Source: Arthrobacter sp. efr-133-R2A-120
Lineage (GTDB): Bacteria; Actinomycetota; Actinomycetes; Actinomycetales; Micrococcaceae
Direction: 5' to 3'
Assembly: GCF_030209835.1 (NCBI RefSeq)
Contig: NZ_JARVRF010000002.1
Span: 124,001 to 188,000 of the forward strand
DNA: 64,000 nucleotides
The notes under the pieces are model-generated. The model did not search any database. It had not been told where the DNA came from and saw only the letters and a program-made list of their open reading frames with translations. Below, piece after piece: positions 8,384-17,933 of the stretch. Each line of letters opens with the position of its first letter. Position 1 is the stretch's first letter. The translations under genes and the position numbers were made by a program.

Positions 8384-10036
8384 ATGCTGCCCACTCTTCG
8401 GTCGATCCTTGACCTTCCCTTAGTGCGCGACGCCGCTCCGGAGGTCCTGGGCGGAGAGGCCCGGCTGGACGATCCTGTGCGCTGGGTGCACGTCAGCGAA
8501 ATCCTGGACCTGACAGGCCTGCTCTCCGGCGGCGAACTGGTGCTGACTACCGGCCTGGAGCTGGACAAAGAACTTAGCGAACCCGGCCGCACGGCGTCGT
8601 ACATCAGCTCGCTCGAACACGCCGGAGCCGCGGGCCTTATCGTGGAACTCACCGCGCCCCGGGAGCGTACGACGGCGGCACTGCGGTCCGCGGCCCGCTC
8701 GGCTTCGATGCCGGTAGTGATCGTCCGGCGGCGCGTGCGCTTCGTGGAAATCACCGAGATAGTGCACCGCTTGATCGTTGCCGAGCAGCTCGAACGGGTG
8801 GAGCGGGCGCGGGACGTCCATGAGGCTTTCACCGTGTTGAGCCTTGAGAGCGCCGGGACGCAGCAAGTGGTGGAGACAGCGGCCGCAATGATCGGTGCGC
8901 CGGTGGTGCTGGAGGACCTGCAGCACCTGGTTCTGGCCTATTCCGCCCGCCATCTGGCAACCACGGAGTTGTTGGAAGACTGGGAGCGGCGATCGCGGAC
9001 CACTCCTTCGCCGGCCCAAGCCCATGGCTCGGCCAAGCGGATCGGTCCCGAGGGATGGCTGCAGGTCCCGGTCGGTGTGCGGCAGCAGTTATGGGGCCGC
9101 TTGGTGGTTCCGGTGCCTCAGAGCACTGGAGGCGACGACAACATGAAGGTCATGGTCCTTGAGCGTGCCGCGCAAACCCTTGCCATCAACCGCCTGGCCG
9201 AACGGGACCAACGCGAACTTTCCCAGCAAGCGCAGGCCGGACTCCTCAACGCGCTTCGCCAGCCGCGCGGACTCAGCGAGGCGGAGGCTCTTGCACGCGC
9301 CGGCTCGCTGGGCTTGAAACGATCGCCCTACTACCTTCCCTTGGTATTCAGAACGGCGCTTCCCGCCGCTCCGTCACTTTCCGGCGACCCCTTGGCAGGT
9401 CAGCAAGAGGAACGCGTGCTGCTGGAAACGCTGGCCAGGGCACTGAAATCCACGGCCAGCAGCGGATTGACGGCCAGCATCCACTCAGGCTCGGTGGGAA
9501 TGATCCTTGCCCTCCCGGCACGGCAGCTCGAGGAAACCGCGCTGCAGCGCCTGGCCGGCGCACTGCACGCCCACGGCGGCGACTTCGCCCCGCACTGGAC
9601 CATCGGCGTCGGGCGCTGCCGCTCCTCGCTTCTGGAAGCGGCGGCAGGAATCGACGAGGCCGCGCACGTTGCCGAAACGGCGGCCACCCTCCGCGAGCCA
9701 GGCAAACCGTACTACCGCGCCACGGACATCCGGCTCCGCGGCCTCCTGGCCCTGATCCGCAGTGATCCCCGGGTCCAGCAGTTCGTGGAATCCGAGCTCG
9801 CGGCCGTGCTGCAGGCCGAAGCCGAAGGCAGGCCCGGTTACCTGGAGCTGCTCGGCAGGTATCTGGAATCCGGAGGCAACAAGGCGGCCATGGCACGCGG
9901 CGGATACCTGAGCCGCCCTACCCTGTACGCCCGTCTGGCCAAGCTGGAGGATCTCCTGGCGGTGGATCTGGAGGACGCGGAATCACGGACCTCGCTGCAC
10001 GTGGCACTCATGCTGCACCGGCTGCGGGGGCAGTAG
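8384..10036 (+). CDS. PucR-family transcriptional regulator
   Basis: 550-residue regulator. Residues 1-130 match the PucR N-terminal domain (LRSILDLPLVRDAAPEVLGG then VHVSEILDLTGLLSGGELVLTTG), and a GGDEF-like middle domain follows. The C-terminal 70 residues are the HTH_30 type helix-turn-helix (ESGGNKAAMARGGYLSRPTL then YARLAKLEDLLAVDL). PucR proteins usually activate purine or amine catabolic genes in response to an intermediate. The divergent position relative to the mmsA-aminotransferase operon suggests it controls that pathway. A weak GAGG site lies about 17 bases before ATG 8384, and a very short leader is possible. Confidence 0.9.
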   Translation: MLPTLRSILDLPLVRDAAPEVLGGEARLDDPVRWVHVSEILDLTGLLSGGELVLTTGLELDKELSEPGRTASYISSLEHAGAAGLIVELTAPRERTTAALRSAARSASMPVVIVRRRVRFVEITEIVHRLIVAEQLERVERARDVHEAFTVLSLESAGTQQVVETAAAMIGAPVVLEDLQHLVLAYSARHLATTELLEDWERRSRTTPSPAQAHGSAKRIGPEGWLQVPVGVRQQLWGRLVVPVPQSTGGDDNMKVMVLERAAQTLAINRLAERDQRELSQQAQAGLLNALRQPRGLSEAEALARAGSLGLKRSPYYLPLVFRTALPAAPSLSGDPLAGQQEERVLLETLARALKSTASSGLTASIHSGSVGMILALPARQLEETALQRLAGALHAHGGDFAPHWTIGVGRCRSSLLEAAAGIDEAAHVAETAATLREPGKPYYRATDIRLRGLLALIRSDPRVQQFVESELAAVLQAEAEGRPGYLELLGRYLESGGNKAAMARGGYLSRPTLYARLAKLEDLLAVDLEDAESRTSLHVALMLHRLRGQ

Positions 10037-10038
10037 AG

Positions 10039-10115
10039 GCTCGCTCACTTTTGGCGCCTTGACGCGATATGTGAGCGAGCGTCGCCGGAAAAGGGGATAT
10101 ATGTGAGCGAGCGTC
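10039..10115. repeat. Intergenic GTGAGCGAGCG repeat cluster A (3 copies)
   Basis: Directly after the PucR stop there is one copy of GCTCGCTCAC (10039-10048) and two copies of GTGAGCGAGCGTC in the opposite orientation (10071-10083 and 10103-10115). The same motif recurs in a larger cluster at 13850-13972. Outward and inward copies can pair as hairpins. No coding signal is seen in this stretch. Confidence 0.8.
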
Positions 10116-10163
10116 GGAGGGCGAGGGGCGCCTCTGGACACGATTTCCCCACGGGTGCACACT

Positions 10164-10185
10164 TAATTCAACGCTTGTTGAATTA
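10164..10185. promoter_or_regulatory. Likely TetR operator upstream of the monooxygenase-tetR operon
   Basis: A perfect inverted repeat with 9-base arms TAATTCAAC and GTTGAATTA and a 4-base spacer lies 35 bp before the monooxygenase start. Its AT-rich composition contrasts with the surrounding GC-rich DNA. Because the TetR gene is the second cistron of the same operon, autorepression through this site is the simplest reading. Confidence 0.7.
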
Positions 10186-10219
10186 GTTGCAACAATGAAC
10201 TTCAACTCCGGGAGTGGCC

Positions 10220-11500
10220 ATGAACCAGCCTGAAGGCACCACATGTGTCATCGCGGGCGGGGGACCCGCCGGAGTGATGCTCGGACTCCTTCTGGCCCGG
10301 GCCGGCGTCGAGGTCACCGTCCTCGAAAAGCATGCCGATTTCCTGCGCGATTTCCGCGGCGACACCGTGCACGCCTCCACCATCCGACTCCTGGATGAGC
10401 TTGGGCTGGGCGAAGGATTCCGGGCCTTGCCGCAAAGCAAGCTCGGCAATTTCAAACTCCCCACGGGCGGCAAGGAAGTGACCCTGGCCGACTTCGACCG
10501 CCTCAAGCCACCCTACGATTACGTAGCCATGGTTCCGCAGTGGGACCTCCTGAATTTCCTGGTGGACGCCGCGCAGCAAGAGCCGCAGTTCACGCTCCGG
10601 ATGAACACTGAGGCCACGGATCTGCTGTACGACGACGGCGGGAAGGTCGCCGGCGTGGCGTACCGCACCCGGGACGCGGCGTCCGGCGTCGAAACCGGAA
10701 CAGGGGAGCTTCGCGCGACGTTGACGGTGGCATGCGACGGCCGCAGCTCGGTGCTCCGGCAGAAGGCAGGACTGGTCCCCCGCGAGTTCCCCGTGCCCTT
10801 CGACACCTGGTGGTTCAGGCTCTCCCGGCACGCGGACGAGCAGGAACAGTTGGCCTCGATCATGCCCCGCTTCTCCGGCTCCGATGTGCTCCTCAGCCTG
10901 ACCCGCAAGGACTTTTACCAGATCGCCTACCTCGCGGAGAAGGGCAAAGACCCGCAATTGCGCGCCGAAGGCGTGGAAAGCTTCCGTGCACGCGTGGCCC
11001 GAATCCGCCCGGATCTGGCAGACCGCGTAGACGAAATCAGATCCATGGACGATCTCCATTTGCTCGATGTGAAGCTCAACCGGATCAAGCCATGGCACAA
11101 ACCTGGTCTCCTCCTCATCGGAGATGCCGCACACGCCATGTCTCCAGCAGGCGGTGTGGGGATCAACCTCGCCATCCAGGACGCCGTCGCCGCGGCCCAG
11201 CGCATCGCCCGCCCATTGCTTCAGGGCACCCTTGGCGAGGCAGATCTCGCTTCGGTGCAGAAGCGGCGCTGGTTCCCCACCGTGGTGATCCAGAATGCGC
11301 AGCTTGTCATTCAGAAAGCGGTCTTCGGTCCCGCTGTGAAAGGCCGGTTGATGGGCCCGCCGAGTCCAGTGGTCTTTGTCGCGCTCCACGTTCCCTGGTT
11401 CCGGAAACTTCCAGCCCTCATGATCGCCTTCGGCCCGCGGCCGGAGCACGCCCCGGACTTCGCGCGCCGGAAGGCCGCCGTGAACCGGAAGCCGGGGTGA
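10220..11500 (+). CDS. FAD-dependent aromatic-ring-hydroxylase-like monooxygenase
   Basis: 426-residue group A flavoprotein monooxygenase (PHBH/UbiH fold). The dinucleotide-binding motif is at the N-terminus (CVIAGGGPAGVMLGLLLARAG), with a DG-type segment (VACDGRSSVLR) and the FAD-contacting GD motif (LLIGDAAHAMSPAGGVGIN). ATG 10220 is preferred because GGGAG lies seven bases upstream; GTG 10214 is an alternative. The gene overlaps the following tetR by four bases. TetR co-transcription and an upstream palindrome point to an inducible detoxification or drug-modifying enzyme, in the way TetX-like and rifampicin monooxygenases are, but the substrate cannot be told from sequence. Confidence 0.88.
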   Translation: MNQPEGTTCVIAGGGPAGVMLGLLLARAGVEVTVLEKHADFLRDFRGDTVHASTIRLLDELGLGEGFRALPQSKLGNFKLPTGGKEVTLADFDRLKPPYDYVAMVPQWDLLNFLVDAAQQEPQFTLRMNTEATDLLYDDGGKVAGVAYRTRDAASGVETGTGELRATLTVACDGRSSVLRQKAGLVPREFPVPFDTWWFRLSRHADEQEQLASIMPRFSGSDVLLSLTRKDFYQIAYLAEKGKDPQLRAEGVESFRARVARIRPDLADRVDEIRSMDDLHLLDVKLNRIKPWHKPGLLLIGDAAHAMSPAGGVGINLAIQDAVAAAQRIARPLLQGTLGEADLASVQKRRWFPTVVIQNAQLVIQKAVFGPAVKGRLMGPPSPVVFVALHVPWFRKLPALMIAFGPRPEHAPDFARRKAAVNRKPG

Positions 11501-12102
11501 ACAGGGGTCGCCGTCCGGGGCAAGTGAGCAGCCGGGACGCGGTTCTCCGGGCGGCACGCGAACAGTTCAGCCGAAAAGGATATGACGCCGCAACAGTCCG
11601 GGCCATCGCGGCCGAGGCCGGCGTGGATCCGTCCATGATCAACCACCATTTCGGCACCAAGGAGCAGCTGTTCATGGCTGCGCTCGAATCACCCGTGGAT
11701 CCCAAGGATCACATATCGGCTGTCCTGGGCGGGCCACGGGAAGGCGCCGGGGAGCGACTGGTGACGCGCATCCTCGCCGTATGGGACTCGCCGGCGGGGG
11801 CAGCCGGCGTCGCGGTCTTGCGGACGGCGATGCAGCACGAATGGAGTGCCGCGCTGGTCCGCGAGTTCATTCTCAACCGGGCTATCAAACCGCTTCTCGC
11901 TGGCCTTGGGGTGCCCGCCGAGGAGGCATCCTGGCGCGGAAACCTGGTGGCGTCGCAGCTTTCGGGGCTCATCCTGACCCGCTACCTGATCAAACTGGAG
12001 CCGATCGCCTCGGCGCCGCACGCCGTCGTCGTCCAAGCGCTGGGGCCGACAATCCAGCGCTATCTCACTGGCGCGGTGGGTGCGGACCACCTGGGCGGCT
12101 GA
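11497..12102 (+). CDS. TetR-family transcriptional regulator
   Basis: 201 residues starting at GTG 11497, whose GTGA overlaps the monooxygenase stop. The N-terminal helix-turn-helix is clear (AAREQFSRKGYDAATVRAIA, then GVDPSMINHHFGTKEQLFMA), and the C-terminal domain resembles the TetR_C_17 type. The same frame is open far upstream, but only the part after 11497 has protein-like character. It most likely represses its own operon through the 22-bp palindrome at 10164-10185 and is released by a substrate of the monooxygenase. This regulatory model is inference. Confidence 0.9.
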   Translation: MNRGRRPGQVSSRDAVLRAAREQFSRKGYDAATVRAIAAEAGVDPSMINHHFGTKEQLFMAALESPVDPKDHISAVLGGPREGAGERLVTRILAVWDSPAGAAGVAVLRTAMQHEWSAALVREFILNRAIKPLLAGLGVPAEEASWRGNLVASQLSGLILTRYLIKLEPIASAPHAVVVQALGPTIQRYLTGAVGADHLGG

Positions 12103-12136
12103 GGAGTCCCCCGCGGTCCGTGGGAAGATTGTACGC

Positions 12137-13819
12137 GTGGCCCACATCGACGTTTCCGGTATAGATTACTTCCTCTCCGACGGCACCCAGCTGCTCAACG
12201 GCGTGACCTTCAAGGTCCCGGACGGTAGCAAAACAGCCCTGATCGGGCCCAACGGAACGGGAAAGACCACCCTGTTCAAGATCATCGCCGGCGACCTCAC
12301 GCCCGATGAAGGAGTGGTGGGTCGTTCCGGCACCATGGGCATCATGCGCCAATTCGTCGGCCAGGTCCGCGATGAATCCACCGTGCGTGACCTGCTCGTT
12401 TCAGCCGCGCCGCCGGCCCTCGCCGCGGCCGCCAAGGCGGTTGAGGACGCCGAGCTCGCCATGATGGAGCACGACGACGAACCCACCCAAATGCGGTACG
12501 CCCAAGCGATCGTGGACTGGGGAGACGCGGGAGGGTACGACGTCGAGACCGTCTGGGACGAGGTCTGCATGGCCGCGCTCGGCATCCCCTTTGACCGCGC
12601 GCAGCACCGTCCGGCGTCGAGCCTTTCGGGCGGCGAGCAAAAACGGTTGGTGCTTGAGGCGCTCTTCTCCGGACCTGATCAGCTGCTGCTCCTCGATGAG
12701 CCGGACAACTACCTGGATGTTCCCGGCAAGCGTTGGCTCGAAAGCAAGCTCAACGAATCCAAGAAAACGGTCTTCTTCATCAGCCACGACCGCGAGCTGC
12801 TCAACAACGCGGCGGGCCGCATCGTGACCCTGGAACCCGGCATCAACGGTGCCGGCGCCTGGGTGCACGGCGGCGGCTTCGGCACCTATGTGGACGCGCG
12901 GATCGACCGCAACGCGCGATTCGAGGAACTGCGCAAGCGCTGGGACGAGGAGCACCTGAAGCTCAAGGAACTCGTCATTATGTACAAGACCAAGGCTGCA
13001 TTCCGCTCGGACATGGCAAACAAATACCAAGCCGCCCAGACGCGGCTCGCCAAGTTCCTGGAGGCCGGGCCGCCCGAAGCCCTGCCGCTCGAGCAGAACG
13101 TGCACATGCGCCTCAAGGGAGGCCGAACGGCCAAACGCGCCGTGGTGGCTGAAAAGCTTGAACTCACTGGCCTCATGAAGCCGTTCTCCACCGAAATCTG
13201 GTTCGGGGACCGCGTGGGCGTGCTGGGTTCCAATGGATCGGGCAAGAGCCACTTCCTGCGGCTCCTTGCTGCCGGCGGCACCGATCCGGAGCGCGAGCAC
13301 TTGCCCGTTTCCGACGTCGAGATCGCCGAAGTTCCGCACGAAGGCACCGTCAAACTGGGTGCCAGGATCCGTCCCGGATTCTTCGCGCAGACCCATTCCC
13401 GTCCGGACCTCCTGGGCCGGACGCTCCTGGACATCCTGCACCGCGGCGACGAACACCGTTCCGGCCTGGGCCGCGAAGCCGCTTCCGGCGCGCTCGACTC
13501 CTACGGGCTGGTGGGCTCGGCTGAACAGAAGTACGAGTCGCTCTCCGGAGGGCAGCAGGCGCGCTTCCAGATCCTGCTCCTCCAGCTGTCCGGCGCTACG
13601 CTCCTGCTCCTGGATGAGCCGACGGACAACCTGGACCTACACTCCGGCGAAGCCTTGGAACGTGCCATCGACGCGTTCGAAGGCACCGTCCTGGCTGTCA
13701 CACACGACCGGTGGTTCGCGAAGTCCTTCGACCGTTTCCTCGTCTTCGGATCCGACGGCAAGGTCTACGAGTCCGACGAGCCCGTCTGGGACGAGTCCCG
13801 GGTAGAGCGGGCGCGCTAG
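12137..13819 (+). CDS. ABC-F family ATPase
   Basis: 560-residue soluble protein with two ABC domains and no membrane segments, the architecture of the ABC-F ribosome-associated ATPases. First domain: Walker A GPNGTGKTT, signature LSGGEQKRL, Walker B LLLLDEPDNYLD. Second domain: Walker A GSNGSGKSH, signature LSGGQQARF, Walker B LLLLDEPTDNLD. The charged linker between them (about residues 230-300) is the P-site tRNA interaction motif region. I chose GTG 12137 because GGAAG lies nine bases upstream. ABC-F proteins act in translation quality control or antibiotic protection; the subfamily is not assignable here. Confidence 0.9.
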   Translation: MAHIDVSGIDYFLSDGTQLLNGVTFKVPDGSKTALIGPNGTGKTTLFKIIAGDLTPDEGVVGRSGTMGIMRQFVGQVRDESTVRDLLVSAAPPALAAAAKAVEDAELAMMEHDDEPTQMRYAQAIVDWGDAGGYDVETVWDEVCMAALGIPFDRAQHRPASSLSGGEQKRLVLEALFSGPDQLLLLDEPDNYLDVPGKRWLESKLNESKKTVFFISHDRELLNNAAGRIVTLEPGINGAGAWVHGGGFGTYVDARIDRNARFEELRKRWDEEHLKLKELVIMYKTKAAFRSDMANKYQAAQTRLAKFLEAGPPEALPLEQNVHMRLKGGRTAKRAVVAEKLELTGLMKPFSTEIWFGDRVGVLGSNGSGKSHFLRLLAAGGTDPEREHLPVSDVEIAEVPHEGTVKLGARIRPGFFAQTHSRPDLLGRTLLDILHRGDEHRSGLGREAASGALDSYGLVGSAEQKYESLSGGQQARFQILLLQLSGATLLLLDEPTDNLDLHSGEALERAIDAFEGTVLAVTHDRWFAKSFDRFLVFGSDGKVYESDEPVWDESRVERAR

Positions 13820-13849
13820 CTTCCAGCCTGCTCCCCCGGGCTGGGAACC

Positions 13850-13972
13850 CTCGCTCACCTTTGGCGCGTTTTTTCGGAACGCTCGCTCACCTTTGGCGTG
13901 TCATCACATGACGCTCGCTCACCTCTAGTGAGCGAGCGTCAGCCCGAAACGCCCCATAGGTGAGCGAGCGTC
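13850..13972. repeat. Intergenic GTGAGCGAGCG repeat cluster B (5 copies)
   Basis: The region after the ABC-F gene has three forward copies of CGCTCGCTCAC followed by about TTTGGCG (near 13850, 13879 and 13910) and two reverse copies (13928-13940, 13960-13972). The pair at 13910-13922 and 13928-13940 is a perfect 13-base inverted repeat with a 5-base loop (CTCTA). The unit is the same as at 10039-10115. The array runs straight into a truncated DeoR remnant. Confidence 0.8.
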
Positions 13973-13975
13973 TGA

Positions 13976-14128
13976 GCCGTTCGGCACACAGGGAGCAAAT
14001 GGAATGCACAGGCCGTGGCCTTGGTTGCAGCCATGGACGCGGTAAATGTCATTGTGACGGACCGGAAGCCAAGCACTGAAGAACGCACCCTACTTGAAAA
14101 TCTCTCCGTGGAAGTTGTGATCGTATGA
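13976..14128 (+). pseudogene. C-terminal remnant of a DeoR/GlpR-family regulator
   Basis: Reading in frame from just after an in-frame TGA at 13973, the DNA encodes about 50 residues containing GSKWNAQAVALVAAMDAV, then NVIVTDRKPSTEERTLL and ENLSVEVVIV before TGA 14126-14128. This matches the end of the DeoR sensor domain, where SKW, a VxVxVTD segment and a final VxVxV strand are usual. There is no start codon, no helix-turn-helix and no room for either, because the repeat cluster ends only four bases upstream. Its stop overlaps the MFS start as ATGA, the spacing expected of an intact operon. The reading is a decayed regulator; confidence rests on the short match. Confidence 0.65.
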
Positions 14129-15318
14129 CCACCAGCACCCGAACCGCCCCGAACGTCAAAGCCGCGGCAATCGCCACTTTCCTGGTCTTCGGCATGAACG
14201 GGCTGGTTTTTGCCAGTTGGGCGGCACGCATACCCGCCGTGACCCAGACTTTGAACCTGACATCGGGACAGATGGGCACCCTCTTGCTGTGCACCGCCGT
14301 CGGGTCCCTTGTTGCGCTGCCCTCCGCGGGATGGGTTGTCGGGAGGATCGGGACGGCTAATACCGTGCGCGCTGCCGGGCTGCTCGCTGCCTCGGCCGGA
14401 GCGGCCATCGCGTTCTCCCTGATGGCCGGCTCCGTGGCCGCCACCGCGCTGGCACTGTTTTTCTTCGGTGTGGGGGTAGGTCTGTGGGATGTGTCCCAGA
14501 ACATCGAAGGGGCCGACGTCGAGCACCGGCTCGGGCGGACCATCATGCCGCAGTTTCACGCCGCTTTTAGCGGGGGCGCCTTTGTGGGTGCGCTGATTGG
14601 TGCGTGGCTTTCCGAGATCGGCGTCGGACTTCCGGAGCACTTGCTGGTCATTGCCGGCGTCGTCGTACTACTCACGTTGACGGCGCCGCGTTACTTCATG
14701 CGCCACGAAACCGCAGGAACGACGCCCGACGGCGGCGCGCCCGCCGTCAAGGGTCCGTCGGCGTGGCGGGACTCCCGCACTCTGTTGATCGGTGTGGTGG
14801 TGCTCGGAGCAACCCTCACCGAAGGCGCCGGAAACGACTGGATCGCCAAGGCCTCCGTGGATGGCCTGAATACGAGCGAATCGACGGGCGCTCTGTTGTT
14901 TGCGCTCTTCGTGGCGGCGATGACCCTGATGCGTTTCCTCGGCGGACGCGCGATCGACAGGTTCGGACGCGTAGCCGTGCTGAGGGCCAGCATGGCCGCC
15001 GCAGCAGTGGGCCTGGCGCTCTTCGTCTTCGCGGGCAACCTCATCCTTGCCGGGATGGGTGCGGCTCTTTGGGGTATCGGGGCAGCCTTGGCCTTCCCCA
15101 TGGGCATGTCCGCTGCTGCCGATGATCCGAAACACGCCGCCGCGCGCGTCTCGGTGGTCTCGACAATCGGTTATGTTGCGTTTCTCGCCGGCCCGCCGCT
15201 TCTGGGATACCTGGGCGATCACACAGGCATCAACATGGCCCTGCTTGCCATCGGGGTGCCGATCCTGATTGCCCTGTGGCTGGCCGGCGCCGCGAAGCCT
15301 TTGGTTAAAGACAACTGA
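14125..15318 (+). CDS. MFS transporter, YbjJ-like
   Basis: 397-residue polytopic membrane protein with about 12 hydrophobic segments and a short cytoplasmic loop in the middle (about residues 195-215). It begins with a segment typical of the YbjJ/FucP-like branch (FLVFGMNGLVFASWAARIP) and carries WDVSQN in the first half, common in this group. The substrate is unknown. The start overlaps the stop of the DeoR remnant, so the carrier was probably once controlled by that sugar-responsive regulator. A repeat-rich intergenic region follows. Confidence 0.88.
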   Translation: MTTSTRTAPNVKAAAIATFLVFGMNGLVFASWAARIPAVTQTLNLTSGQMGTLLLCTAVGSLVALPSAGWVVGRIGTANTVRAAGLLAASAGAAIAFSLMAGSVAATALALFFFGVGVGLWDVSQNIEGADVEHRLGRTIMPQFHAAFSGGAFVGALIGAWLSEIGVGLPEHLLVIAGVVVLLTLTAPRYFMRHETAGTTPDGGAPAVKGPSAWRDSRTLLIGVVVLGATLTEGAGNDWIAKASVDGLNTSESTGALLFALFVAAMTLMRFLGGRAIDRFGRVAVLRASMAAAAVGLALFVFAGNLILAGMGAALWGIGAALAFPMGMSAAADDPKHAAARVSVVSTIGYVAFLAGPPLLGYLGDHTGINMALLAIGVPILIALWLAGAAKPLVKDN

Positions 15319-15362
15319 TCCCCGCCGCCACCCTCGCCTCGCAAGTCCCCACGGGCTCCCAG

Positions 15363-15490
15363 CCTTCGCAAGCTCAGGCAGGGACCCTCGCCGGTGTGGC
15401 CCCACGGCCAGGGAACCCTGGCGGCGTGGGCCCTCGCAGTTGTTGTCGTTTTGCCCCGACTAAACGACAACAACTGCAAGTCAGTTGGGT
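15363..15490. repeat. Composite intergenic repeat (GC-rich unit x2 plus 15-bp-arm hairpin)
   Basis: Two related GC-rich units lie back to back (15363-15405 and 15406-15433). Bases 15406-15433 match 27 of 28 positions with 47354-47381 inside copA. They are followed by a perfect hairpin with arms CAGTTGTTGTCGTTT (15437-15451) and its complement (15462-15476). The right arm plus flank, 15463-15490, is nearly identical (27 of 28) to 45128-45155. The element fills the gap between two convergent genes and may also act as a terminator. Confidence 0.8.
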
Positions 15491-15507
15491 TGCTTCGAGG
15501 ACGGTGG

Positions 15508-15900
15508 CTACGGACCCGAGGTGGCGGGTGCCGAAGGAATGGCGGTTGGCGATGCCCCGTTGGTGGGAGCGCCGCTCTGCCGGTTCCGGCCCTGGCCACC
15601 GTTGAAGTTCTGGAACTGGCCGCGGCCTGGACGGGCCTGGCCCGCGTCCATTGCCTTAGTGACGCCGACGCCGGCAAAGAATCCGACGGCAACCAGCAGC
15701 ACTGCAAGGAGGATCTGCGTCAGGCGGCCCATCTTGAAGCGCTTCTTGGGAACGAACGGCTCCGGCGTCTGGGGTTGGCCCCAACCCTGCCCGGTGGGTT
15801 CCTGGCCAGTGGCTTGCAGGACCGCGGTTGGCTGTCCGGGGTAGGGCTGCTGGGGCTCCGGCTGGTTCGTGGGGCCGGGCTCGGGTGCTGAATAGGACAT
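15508..15900 (-). CDS. Small proline/glycine-rich single-pass membrane protein
   Basis: 130 residues, not a recognised family. The first 50 residues are rich in Pro, Gln and Gly (cytoplasmic, likely disordered), then a basic patch (KKRFKMGR), one membrane segment (about residues 60-80, ILLAVLLVAVGFFAGVGVT) and a low-complexity tail with NGGQGRNRQ and Ser/Pro/Thr. It is the last gene of the MacAB-like operon, 57 bases after the permease, and its Gly/Asn-rich tail resembles the tail of the operon's adaptor protein. A role as an accessory exporter subunit is possible but unsupported beyond position. Confidence 0.7.
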   Translation of the reverse strand: MSYSAPEPGPTNQPEPQQPYPGQPTAVLQATGQEPTGQGWGQPQTPEPFVPKKRFKMGRLTQILLAVLLVAVGFFAGVGVTKAMDAGQARPGRGQFQNFNGGQGRNRQSGAPTNGASPTAIPSAPATSGP

Positions 15901-15957
15901 TTGTGGCTCCTGTTGGCTGTTTCTTCTTTTAGTTGCTGGGAGTGGAACGATGGGCGG

Positions 15958-17198
<1,241 letters not shown>

Positions 17199-17202
<4 letters not shown>

Positions 17203-17927
17203 GCCGGCACCGCCGTCGCTACAGGGTGGGCATGGACGTCCCGAAGCCGGTGGTCTTCGATGATGTGCCCGTCCTGGAATCGCACAACACGGTTGGCCCG
17301 CGCCGCGACGTCCGCCTCGTGGGTAATCATCACGATGGTCCGGCCGTTGGCGTGCAAGGACTCGAAGAGATCCAGGATCTCGTGCGAGGACTTGGTGTCC
17401 AAGGCTCCCGTTGGCTCGTCGGCCAGCAGCAACACCGGGTTGGTCACCAGGGCCCGGGCGATGGCAACACGCTGTTGCTGACCTCCCGAGAGCTGCGAAG
17501 GTTTGTGGTCGGCCCGTTCCGCCAAACCCACTGAATCGAGCACTTGCAAGGCCCGCTCGCGCCGTTCCTTGCGGTGCACTTTTGCGTACGCGAGCGGCAT
17601 GGAGACGTTGTCCACGGCCCGCGTACGCGGTATCAGGTTGAAGTTCTGGAAGACGAAGCCGATTTTCCGGTTGCGGATCTGCGCGAGCTGGAATTCGTCC
17701 AAGGTCCCGGTATCGATGCCGTCCAGGTGGTAAGTACCCTCGGTGGCGCCGTCGAGGCAGCCGATGATGTTCATCATGGTGGATTTTCCGGAGCCCGAGG
17801 CGCCGATGATGGCTACGAAATCGCCCCGGTCAATGGAGATGCTGACGGAATCAAGTGCCCGTACTTCGGCCTCCCCTTTGCCATAGATCTTGCTCACGGA
17901 GTCCAGTTGGATGACAGCGTCGTTCAC
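17199..17927 (-). CDS. ABC transporter ATPase, LolD/MacB type
   Basis: 242-residue nucleotide-binding subunit. Walker A is GASGSGKST, the signature LSGGQQQRVAIARAL, Walker B LLLADEPTGALDT, and the H-loop histidine is in VMITHEADVA. TGALDTKSS is characteristic of the MacB/LolD branch. It lies six bases after the adaptor gene and overlaps the permease start, so all are one transcription unit. Confidence 0.94.
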
Positions 17928-17933
17928 GGCTGC

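Noticed and set aside
9348-9896. Minus-strand gene inside pucR
   Set aside because: Codon-frame shadow of the high-GC pucR gene without any recognised domain.
10202-11557. 451-residue open frame antisense to the flavin monooxygenase
   Set aside because: It lacks protein motifs and mirrors the FAD-binding gene, which has intact motifs and a ribosome site. High GC makes antisense frames long.
10732-12102. 456-residue extension upstream of TetR
   Set aside because: The upstream part overlaps the monooxygenase in another frame and has no recognisable domain; GTG 11497 with stop overlap is the natural start.
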